Source of the DNA: Planctomycetaceae bacterium
GTDB taxonomy: Bacteria; Planctomycetota; Planctomycetia; Pirellulales; UBA1268
Direction: 5' to 3'
Length of the DNA stretch: 5,632 nt
Assembly (NCBI GenBank): GCA_002694955.1
Contig: NZNR01000091.1
Coordinates: 3,119 to 8,750, forward strand
Every line of letters starts with the position of its first letter. Within the stretch, counting starts at the first letter, position 1. Of the stretch, positions 1 to 5,632 are shown piece by piece. Below the pieces are notes generated by a model. It was not told the DNA's origin. It searched no databases and saw only the letters and a list, made by a program, of their open reading frames with translations. A program made the translations under genes and the position numbers.

Positions 1-50
1 CTCGTTTTTTCTGATGGAAATTTTTTTGTGTTGATAGCCATGCGATGATG

Positions 51-57
51 AAGGAGG
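51..57 (+). promoter_or_regulatory. Shine-Dalgarno sequence of pfk
   Basis: AAGGAGG is a near-perfect match to the anti-Shine-Dalgarno sequence and lies 5 bases before the GTG at 63. It would fall inside the coding region if translation began at the in-frame ATG codons at 45 or 48, and neither of those has a comparable purine-rich site upstream. This site therefore decides the start in favour of GTG 63. A tiny out-of-use reading frame (ATG at 40, stop at 46) also sits just upstream and is probably accidental. Confidence 0.75.
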
Positions 58-62
58 CGTTC

Positions 63-1160
63 GTGAAAAATCAGAAACGACGAATTGGTATTCTTACCAG
101 CGGTGGTGATTGTCCCGGACTCAACGCAGTCATACGAGCAAGTGTCCTGTCTTCCGAAAGGCTTGGATATTCATGCATCGGTTTTTTGCGTGGATATGAA
201 GGGCTTAGTGATCCGGTTGCGTACATGCCGCTAACCCCGACAAATACCAGCGGTATCCTCACCCAGGGTGGAACAATCCTCGGTTCAACAAATCGAGGAC
301 GATTCTCAGCAACCGTAGGTGAGGACAACCGTTTAGCCATTGCCCCGGACTTACTGGCCGATGTTGCTGGGACCGTTCGTCAACTTGGTGTTTGTGGCTT
401 AATCTGCATAGGAGGAGATGGGTCCCTGGCAATTGCTGATCAGTTTCATCAGTTTGGTATTCCGGTCGTTGGAGTTCCCAAAACTATCGATAATGACCTT
501 AGTGCTACTGCCTTTACATTCGGTTTTGATTCTGCGGTATCAGCTGCGACTGACGCGTTAGACCGGTTGCGAACAACTGCAGCGAGCCATGAACGAATTA
601 TGGTACTCGAGGTGATGGGGCGTCATGCAGGGTGGATCGCTTTGCATGCCGGGCTTGCTGGTGGGGCGGATGTAATTCTTCTACCAGAAATTTCTTGGAA
701 CTTTGAAAGCATTTGTCGAAAGATTATGGATCGCGAGTCAGTAGGTCGGCGGGACTCGCTACTGGTTGTTGCTGAGGGAGCAATGTTGCCTACAGGTGAT
801 ATGGTTTGTGCGACATCAACAGACGTAAACCAACAGGTAAAACTCGGCGGAATCGGCCAAGTTGTTGCAGGTGAAATAGCACGACGAATAGACAGGCAGA
901 CCCGCACTGTGGTTCTTGGACATCTTCAGCGCGGTGGAAGCCCGACTACGTTCGACAGAGTTCTTGCGACAGAGTTCGGTGTTCTGGCTGTACAATTGAT
1001 TCATGAAGGACGGTTCGGTGAGATGGTATGCTATCGGCCGCCAGAAATTGAGAATGTGCCGATTGCTTCAGCAATCAAACGGCTCTCTCGAGTCGATCCG
1101 AATGGTTCGGCCGTACGCACTGGTCGTGGTTTAGGTATATCTTTTGGGGACACATGCTGA
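63..1160 (+). CDS. pfkA: 6-phosphofructokinase, ATP-type with Lys124-equivalent (mixed-substrate clade)
   Basis: A cytosolic glycolytic enzyme that phosphorylates fructose 6-phosphate to fructose 1,6-bisphosphate. The GTG start gives 365 residues and is chosen for the AAGGAGG 5 bases upstream. It puts the first beta strand (KRRIGILTSGG) at the very N-terminus, as in known enzymes; starting at ATG 45 adds six residues. Numbered from GTG, visible motifs are the GGDCPGLN nucleotide loop (14-21), GGDGS (117-121), PKTIDND (139-145) with catalytic base Asp143 (E. coli Asp127), MGRHAGW (185-191) and LGHLQRGGSP (285-294), which supplies the substrate-binding His and Arg. Gly120 matches E. coli Gly104, a marker of ATP use. 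Lys140 replaces E. coli Gly124 and is usual in pyrophosphate-using and 'mixed' phosphofructokinases. The Gly plus Lys pair is known from ATP-using members of that clade, so ATP is the likelier donor. The length is slightly above the 320-residue E. coli type. All core catalytic residues are present, so the enzyme looks functional. acs follows after 42 bases. Confidence 0.95.
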   Translation: MKNQKRRIGILTSGGDCPGLNAVIRASVLSSERLGYSCIGFLRGYEGLSDPVAYMPLTPTNTSGILTQGGTILGSTNRGRFSATVGEDNRLAIAPDLLADVAGTVRQLGVCGLICIGGDGSLAIADQFHQFGIPVVGVPKTIDNDLSATAFTFGFDSAVSAATDALDRLRTTAASHERIMVLEVMGRHAGWIALHAGLAGGADVILLPEISWNFESICRKIMDRESVGRRDSLLVVAEGAMLPTGDMVCATSTDVNQQVKLGGIGQVVAGEIARRIDRQTRTVVLGHLQRGGSPTTFDRVLATEFGVLAVQLIHEGRFGEMVCYRPPEIENVPIASAIKRLSRVDPNGSAVRTGRGLGISFGDTC

Positions 1161-1202
1161 TGTTCAGCAGGCGGTCCAATGAAAATTTGATGGGGGCAGA
1201 AC

Positions 1203-3167
1203 ATGGCAGCGAATGACAGGTCAGCAGGGCGAGTTGCAAGTGTGATGCAGGAGCATCGTTCATTTCCACCATCAAAAGACTTTTCAAGCCGATCTCGTAT
1301 CGGATCGAAAGAAGCGTACCAGGCACTATATGATCAGGCTGCTAATGACCCCAATGGCTTTTGGGCGGAACGAGCTCAATCATTGCCTTGGATGAAGCCT
1401 TATGACGAAGTGTTGCGATGGAACGCTCCTCACGCAGAGTGGTTTGTAGGTGGTCAAACGAATGCTTCGGCAGCATGCATCGATCAACATGTTGATGCTG
1501 GTTTGGGTGATAAGACTGCAATCGTATGGGTCGGTGAGCCTACTGGTGAGCGGCGAACGCTCTCGTTTTCTGAACTCAAGGAGGAAGTAAGTAAGGCGGC
1601 CGCAGGATTATCAAGGCTGGGTGTGAAACAAGGCGATGTTGTTTCTATCTACATGCCCATGACACCAGAACTTGTTATTGCAATGTTGGCATGTGCAAGA
1701 ATTGGTGCCGTTCACTCTGTTATTTTTGGTGGTTTCTCAAGTGAAGCTATCGCTGATCGAAATAATGACGCGCAGGCTGTAGCAGTCATAACCTCAGATG
1801 GAGGGTGGCGGCGAGGCAGTGCTTTGCCGCTCAAAGCAAACGTTGACGAAGCGGTCAAGAAGTCGCCGACGGTGAAACACGTTGTTGTTCTGAAACGAAC
1901 TGGTCAAGAAGTCACAATGGTTGAAGGCCGCGACGTGTGGTGGCACGACATGGTTTCAAATGAATCTGGTAAATTCGCGCCCGTACCGATGGACTCTGAG
2001 TCACCACTTTTTATTCTCTACACAAGTGGATCGACCGGGAAGCCAAAAGGTATCAAACACACAACGGCCGGGTATCTGTTATGGGCGAAAACAACGGCCG
2101 AGTGGGTTTTTGACCTGCGTGATGAGGATCTGTTCTGGTGTACAGCTGATTGTGGTTGGATTACAGGGCACAGTTATGTCACCTATGGTCCGTTGGCAGC
2201 TGGCGTTGGGATCCTTATTTACGAAGGTGCACCAGACGCTCCTCACCAAGGACGCTTCTGGGAGATTATCGAAGACGAAAAGCCAACTATTTTCTATACG
2301 GCTCCAACGGCTATTCGAGCGTTTATGAAGTGGGGCCCTGAACATATTGAGGGAAAAGATCTTTCCAGCTTGCGACTGCTTGGAACAGTTGGAGAAGGCA
2401 TTAATCCAGAAGCATGGATGTGGTACCACGAGACAGTCGGGGGTGAACGTTGTCCTATTGTGGATACATGGTGGCAAACCGAAACCGGTGGAATCATGAT
2501 GAGCCCGCTCCCTGGCTGTATTCCAACGAAGCCGGGTAGCTGTACGTTACCGTTGCCCGGAGTCTGTCCAGAAATTGTTGATGCCTCTGGTCAGCCAGTT
2601 GAACAGGGTGAAGGTGGTTGGCTTGTAATGACAAAACCTTGGCCAGGTATGCTTCGTGGTATCTGGGGTGATGAGGAACGTTTCGTTGAAACGTACTGGG
2701 AACGAGTTCCAGGAAAGTATCTTGCTGGTGATAACGCGAGACAGGATGAAGATGGCTACTTCTGGATTATGGGTCGGATTGACGATGTTCTTAACGTTGC
2801 TGGTCATCGACTTTCAACAATTGAAATTGAAAGTGCGTTGGTCAGTCATCCAGCTGTTGCAGAGGCGGCAGCGGTTGGTCGTCCACATGACGTCAAAGGT
2901 GAGGCTGTTTCGGTTTTTGTCACGCTCAAGTCCGGTGAGCCAGACGAAGCATTGAAAAAAGAGCTGCGACAGCATGTTCGTCAGCAGATAGGCGCGATTG
3001 CCTCACCTGATGACATTCACTTTTCTGCATCACTCCCTAAGACACGTAGCGGCAAGATCATGCGAAGGCTTCTTCGAGATATCGCTGCTGGTCGCGAAAC
3101 AGTTGGTGATACAACAACGCTCGAAGACTATACGGTCTTAGCGAATCTCCGCAGCAGTGAAGAGTAA
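1203..3167 (+). CDS. acs: Acetyl-CoA synthetase (AMP-forming acetate-CoA ligase)
   Basis: A cytosolic enzyme that activates acetate with ATP to acetyl-AMP and then transfers the acetyl group to CoA. At 654 residues it is close to the 652 of E. coli Acs and is collinear with it over almost the whole length. Seen in order: an N-terminal ACAS-type segment (about 36-92), YMPMTPE (150-156), the phosphate loop [11 protein letters not shown] (273-283), WWQTETGG (423-430) with acetate-pocket Trp424, Asp510 for ribose binding, and the hinge and C-terminal region [13 protein letters not shown] (524-536). PKTRSGK (612-618) carries Lys618, the catalytic lysine that protein acetyltransferases modify in other bacteria. 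Trp424 fits acetate over longer acids. Two odd positions are Ser206 where enteric Acs has CoA-contacting Arg194, and Gly399 where it has Pro in GEPINPEAW. The start is ATG 1203, with a modest GGGGGCAG site at 1192-1199. An internal ATG at 1245 is possible but less well supported. It is probably co-transcribed with pfk. Confidence 0.97.
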   Translation: MAANDRSAGRVASVMQEHRSFPPSKDFSSRSRIGSKEAYQALYDQAANDPNGFWAERAQSLPWMKPYDEVLRWNAPHAEWFVGGQTNASAACIDQHVDAGLGDKTAIVWVGEPTGERRTLSFSELKEEVSKAAAGLSRLGVKQGDVVSIYMPMTPELVIAMLACARIGAVHSVIFGGFSSEAIADRNNDAQAVAVITSDGGWRRGSALPLKANVDEAVKKSPTVKHVVVLKRTGQEVTMVEGRDVWWHDMVSNESGKFAPVPMDSESPLFILYTSGSTGKPKGIKHTTAGYLLWAKTTAEWVFDLRDEDLFWCTADCGWITGHSYVTYGPLAAGVGILIYEGAPDAPHQGRFWEIIEDEKPTIFYTAPTAIRAFMKWGPEHIEGKDLSSLRLLGTVGEGINPEAWMWYHETVGGERCPIVDTWWQTETGGIMMSPLPGCIPTKPGSCTLPLPGVCPEIVDASGQPVEQGEGGWLVMTKPWPGMLRGIWGDEERFVETYWERVPGKYLAGDNARQDEDGYFWIMGRIDDVLNVAGHRLSTIEIESALVSHPAVAEAAAVGRPHDVKGEAVSVFVTLKSGEPDEALKKELRQHVRQQIGAIASPDDIHFSASLPKTRSGKIMRRLLRDIAAGRETVGDTTTLEDYTVLANLRSSEE

Positions 3168-3240
3168 AAGTTTTGCCCGTCTTCTTAGCACGTGGTCTGT
3201 ACTGGGTTATTTTCACATTCTGATAGTCGAAGCGAAACAC

Positions 3241-3269
3241 GGGACGTGCGGGAAAAAAAGTCCTATAAT
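3241..3269 (+). promoter_or_regulatory. Candidate sigma-70-type promoter for the DUF1592-family gene
   Basis: TATAAT at 3264-3269 is an exact match to the bacterial -10 consensus. With a 17-base spacer, the -35 position falls on GGGACG (3241-3246), which matches TTGACA at only three positions. An A7 tract lies in the spacer. Transcription would start near 3276 and give a leader of roughly 87 bases before ATG 3363. The -10 is good and the -35 is poor, so the call rests mainly on the exact hexamer and its place in the only sizeable intergenic gap. Confidence 0.4.
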
Positions 3270-3291
3270 TTAGAAGTGTAAGGCTTTTTTT
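3253..3291. repeat. A7G / CT7 inverted repeat around the TATAAT box
   Basis: AAAAAAAG at 3253-3260 is the perfect reverse complement of CTTTTTTT at 3284-3291. After a one-base bulge (T3261), CC at 3262-3263 can pair with GG at 3282-3283, leaving an 18-base loop (3264-3281) that begins with TATAAT. The stem is almost entirely A:T and so weak as RNA. It ends in a run of seven T, so it could act as a poor terminator for acs, as a bent AT-rich promoter element, or be chance. The pairing is seen directly; any role is inferred. Confidence 0.45.
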
Positions 3292-3362
3292 GCACTAGAC
3301 ATGTTTCCTGCGCCTATATCTCAGTTGTGTAAAGGTTTCGATTACCCGTTCAAATCAACAGC

Positions 3363-5632
3363 ATGAAAAACAGGATGCGTCTTCCCCTACTGCTTTCGAT
3401 CCAGCCTGTTTCGATCGGTGCTGGTTCGATCAGGTCTGGTTTATTTGCCTTGCTCTGTGTTGCTATCAGTTGTCAATCTGTTCAGGCGGAAGTAGGTGCC
3501 AGACGGGCAAACGTTCCTGTGAATATCCAAGGATTTCTGAATACGAGCTGCATTGATTGCCATGACGGGCCTGATGGAGAGGCAGGCTTTGATCTGAGCA
3601 GAGTTCTGTCGAATGGTATTGATCTTCAAGACAAAAAGCTTGACCCGCCATGGGTAAGAATTATTGACAGAGTTGCATTGGGTGAAATGCCACCGCGTGA
3701 AGCAGACCAACCAAACTCGAAAGAGCGTAACAAGTTTGTCTCAGAAGCGAGTCAGTGGCTTCAGGTTCATCAACGGCAGCGTGACCGTACCTACGGTCGT
3801 GTACGCGCTCGTCGACTTACACGAAAACAGGTTGAGCGATCGCTGCATGAAATTTTAGGAATAGACATTCCACTAGCTGAAAAATTACCTGATGAGGGTC
3901 GCCCTCGCGGTTTTACAACGGTTGCCGAATATCAGACAATGTCTCACCACCATCTTGCCCGACATCTTGCAGTGGTAGATGAGGCACTTGATGAAGCCTT
4001 TCGTCGTGCACTTAATCCAACGGAAGAGTGTCATAGAGATCTTGAGCCGCGAGCTATAGCACGTTCGAATCCTAGGAGACGCTGTCGTGAGCCCGAGATG
4101 CTAAGGGGGCAGGCTGTTGTCTGGTCTTCAACAATGGCCTACTACGGTCGTATTCCAGCTACGACTGCGCCAAACGATGGTTGGTATCAATTTCGTGTTT
4201 CCTGCTCTGGAAAAAATGTCCCTGAAACAGGTGGCATTTGGACGGCCATCCACTCGGGTCCATGCATTTCTACGGCTCCTATTCTCACTGCACTAAAAGC
4301 GTTTGAGGTTGGTGAGGCGTCAACGGCGGTCGAATTCGAAACATGGTTACCAACTGGACATATGCTTGAGATTCGACCGCAGGATAGTACGATCAAACGC
4401 GCTCGTTTTCGTGGCGGTCAGGTTGGGGCCGGTGAGGGAGAGCCACAAAAAGTTCCAGGCATTGGTATAGATCAGATAACGATGAGGCAGGTCCATCGTT
4501 ATTCGGTACAAGATGTACAACAACGATTATTCGGTTCCGTGGAATTAGAAGAGAAGCCTCTCAATAAGTTTACACCTGTACCAAAAAGCTCTCGTAAAGT
4601 ACTCACAGAGTTGATTCACTCGTTTGCAAGGCGAGCCTTTCGGAGAAACGTAGAGCAAGATGACATTGTCAATGCAGTAAGCCTCGCGTCCAACATGCTC
4701 TCTGAAGGCCGATCTTTCATTGCGTCACTGCGTGCGGGGTATCGAACAATTCTATGTAGCCCAGAGTTCTTATATCTCAAAGAGAATCCAGGGCCACTCA
4801 ACGACTATGAAATAGCCAGCCGTCTGAGTTATTTTCTAACCGGATGTCCTCCTGACGATACTCTTCAAAAGCTTGCCAAAACAAACCAGTTGAGTGATGC
4901 AGGTGTACGTCGGCATCAAGTAGATCGTTTGTTGGGTTTAGCTGGTACGCGTGAAAGATCTCACGTGGGAAGAGACAGCCTCACCAAGCAGTTTATCAAA
5001 GACTTTTCATCAGAATGGCTTGACCTTGATCAACTGGATTTTACTCAGCCAGATAGGAAGCTATATCCCAAATACGATCCCATCGTTCGTATGGCAATGC
5101 TCGATGAGACACATGAATTTCTTGTTGACATGGTATTAGAAGATCGTCCAGTCAAGAATCTCGTAGCAGCTAACTACACCTATTTGAACAGTCGACTCTG
5201 CCGATACTACAAACTTGGGGAAGACGTAGGTGAAGGAATGCAAAAGGTCGATGTTTCAGAAGTTTCTCATCGTGGTGGTTTGCTCACGCAGGGGGCAATC
5301 CTGAAGGTAACGGCCAACGGCAGTACAACCTCACCAGTTGTTCGAGGTGCGTGGGTAGCCGAGCGGATTTTGGGCATGAAGATCCCGCCTCCGCCTGAGG
5401 GTGTGCCTGCTATCGAACCGGATATTCGCGGAGCGGTGACTATTAGAGAAAAGCTGGCAAAGCACAGTAATGATGAGTCATGCGCAAGTTGTCATCGTCA
5501 GATGGATCCCTTCGGTTTTGCACTTGAGTCATTTGACCCAGCCGGCCAATGGAGAAGCCATTACTTTGCTGTAAATAAAGGAAGAACCAAATTAGGTGCA
5601 GAGGTTGATTCCAGCGGTCAGGTGCCAGACGG
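3363..5632 (+). CDS. Secreted diheme cytochrome-c-like protein, DUF1587/DUF1595/DUF1592/DUF1588 family (3' end cut off)
   Basis: An exported protein of unknown biochemical function; 756 codons are present and the frame is open at the window edge. Seen in order: a signal peptide (1-42) with hydrophobic core about 26-36 and likely cleavage after VQA (42); and a planctomycete cytochrome-c-like domain (about 50-138) with haem motif CIDCH (63-67) and GEMPP, whose Met109 could be the distal haem ligand. Next come a DUF1587-like segment (about 150-213, [17 protein letters not shown]), a beta-rich stretch including DGWYQFRV (about 250-380), DUF1595 (about 412-472, FARRAFRR), DUF1592 (about 481-612, [13 protein letters not shown]) and DUF1588 (about 632-732, [20 protein letters not shown]). 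DUF1588 ends with a second haem motif, CASCH (707-711), followed by [12 protein letters not shown]. The family normally ends with DUF1585, expected just past the edge. Such genes are often beside a DUF1552 gene. Two CXXCH motifs and a signal peptide imply c-type haem attachment outside the cytoplasm. The start is ATG 3363, the first after an in-frame TAA; its ribosome site is weak, and ATG 3375 is an alternative. Confidence 0.92.
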   Translation, partial: MKNRMRLPLLLSIQPVSIGAGSIRSGLFALLCVAISCQSVQAEVGARRANVPVNIQGFLNTSCIDCHDGPDGEAGFDLSRVLSNGIDLQDKKLDPPWVRIIDRVALGEMPPREADQPNSKERNKFVSEASQWLQVHQRQRDRTYGRVRARRLTRKQVERSLHEILGIDIPLAEKLPDEGRPRGFTTVAEYQTMSHHHLARHLAVVDEALDEAFRRALNPTEECHRDLEPRAIARSNPRRRCREPEMLRGQAVVWSSTMAYYGRIPATTAPNDGWYQFRVSCSGKNVPETGGIWTAIHSGPCISTAPILTALKAFEVGEASTAVEFETWLPTGHMLEIRPQDSTIKRARFRGGQVGAGEGEPQKVPGIGIDQITMRQVHRYSVQDVQQRLFGSVELEEKPLNKFTPVPKSSRKVLTELIHSFARRAFRRNVEQDDIVNAVSLASNMLSEGRSFIASLRAGYRTILCSPEFLYLKENPGPLNDYEIASRLSYFLTGCPPDDTLQKLAKTNQLSDAGVRRHQVDRLLGLAGTRERSHVGRDSLTKQFIKDFSSEWLDLDQLDFTQPDRKLYPKYDPIVRMAMLDETHEFLVDMVLEDRPVKNLVAANYTYLNSRLCRYYKLGEDVGEGMQKVDVSEVSHRGGLLTQGAILKVTANGSTTSPVVRGAWVAERILGMKIPPPPEGVPAIEPDIRGAVTIREKLAKHSNDESCASCHRQMDPFGFALESFDPAGQWRSHYFAVNKGRTKLGAEVDSSGQVPD
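3394..3438 (+). repeat. Three tandem 15-bp in-frame repeats in the signal-peptide region
   Basis: Three adjacent 15-base units (3394-3408, 3409-3423, 3424-3438) share the pattern TTCGATCnnnnCTG after a first base of T, T or G. Because 15 is a multiple of three, they encode a five-residue repeat in the exported protein: [15 protein letters not shown] (residues 12-26). The repeats lie between the short basic N-terminus and the hydrophobic core of the signal peptide and lengthen the leader. The two bases before TCGATC are TT in the first two units and GT in the third, and the variable centre differs, so the duplication is not very recent. Confidence 0.7.
3549..3563 (+). other. First c-type haem-binding motif (CIDCH)
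   Basis: These codons give Cys63-Ile-Asp-Cys66-His67 in the mature N-terminal domain. This is the CXXCH signature for covalent haem c attachment, with His67 as proximal ligand. GEMPP at residues 107-111 is placed as in small class I cytochromes, where the Met before a Pro is often the sixth ligand. The setting ([12 protein letters not shown] then GFDL) matches the planctomycete cytochrome C domain. Confidence 0.85.
5481..5495 (+). other. Second CXXCH motif (CASCH) in the DUF1588 domain
   Basis: These codons give Cys707-Ala-Ser-Cys710-His711, followed directly by [24 protein letters not shown] followed by a DPxGFALExFD stretch is the hallmark of DUF1588. The motif fits a second covalent haem c, but haem occupancy of this domain has to my knowledge not been settled, so it is assigned by motif only. 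Confidence 0.75.

Larger units (their letters stand above)
3168..3362. other. Intergenic region between acs and the DUF1592-family gene
   Basis: This 195-base gap holds no convincing gene. Directly after the acs stop is a short AT-rich stretch without a GC-rich hairpin and U-run, so no standard intrinsic terminator for acs is evident. The middle part contains an A7 run (3253-3259), a TATAAT box (3264-3269) and a T7 run (3285-3291). In the reading frame of the downstream gene there is a TAA at 3330-3332, which limits its possible start to codons after that point. The first usable start is ATG 3363. Confidence 0.7.

Noticed and set aside
1921..2328. 135-residue open frame on the + strand inside acs
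   Set aside because: It lies wholly within the acs reading frame region, shows no recognisable domain, and acs is intact and strongly conserved there.
2079..2477. 132-residue open frame on the - strand inside acs
   Set aside because: It is an antisense shadow of a well-supported gene, with no family resemblance and no ribosome site I can identify.
3188..3249. GCACGT and ACGTGC as an inverted repeat 50 bases apart in the intergenic region
   Set aside because: There are only six matching bases, with no extension on either side and a long spacer; this is easily chance.
3274..3296. Possible intrinsic terminator AGTGTAA / TTGCACT with a T-rich loop
   Set aside because: The stem is seven weak pairs including a G:U. 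The T run sits in the loop and stem instead of after the stem, so it lacks the layout of an intrinsic terminator.
3441..3710. 89-residue open frame on the - strand over the start of the cytochrome-like gene
   Set aside because: It overlaps the signal peptide and first haem domain of a gene with clear family motifs. The antisense product has no recognisable features.
3664..3858. 64-residue + strand frame in the cytochrome-like gene
   Set aside because: It is out of frame with the DUF1587-like coding sequence, which reads continuously through it.
4187..4396. 69-residue - strand frame in the beta-rich part of the cytochrome-like gene
   Set aside because: It is antisense to a continuous, family-consistent coding sequence and has no independent support.

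Overview
The window holds three protein-coding genes, all on the + strand: an ATP-type 6-phosphofructokinase (63-1160), an acetyl-CoA synthetase (1203-3167), and the first 756 codons of a large secreted cytochrome-c-like protein of the planctomycete DUF1587/DUF1595/DUF1592/DUF1588 family (3363 to beyond the window edge). No tRNA, rRNA, CRISPR array, insertion sequence or phage gene is visible.

The organism is most likely a planctomycete, or a member of the wider Planctomycetota-Verrucomicrobiota group. The third gene belongs to a protein family strongly expanded in those phyla. Its N-terminal haem domain looks like the 'planctomycete cytochrome C' domain, and the base composition is moderate rather than GC-rich. 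The family also occurs in a few other phyla, so this is an inference and not a species call.

Layout. Positions 1-62 are the leader of pfk, ending in a strong Shine-Dalgarno sequence that favours a GTG start at 63 over the ATG at 45. pfk and acs are 42 bases apart and are probably co-transcribed. A 195-base gap (3168-3362) follows, with a perfect TATAAT box inside an A7/T7 inverted repeat. This is the best candidate for a separate promoter for the third gene. That gene starts with an export signal whose first part is made of three tandem 15-bp in-frame repeats, then carries one CXXCH haem motif near the N-terminus and a second about 640 residues later. It has no stop before position 5632.

The first two genes are central carbon metabolism: fructose-6-phosphate phosphorylation in glycolysis and activation of acetate to acetyl-CoA. 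The third is an exported protein of unknown biochemical role, and nothing in the sequence ties it to the first two. The most interesting points are the uncharacterised diheme protein, its repeat-built signal peptide, the Gly/Lys combination in the phosphofructokinase donor site, and two substitutions in the synthetase. I see no evidence for a wholly new multi-gene system, although the window ends before the neighbours of the third gene can be read.
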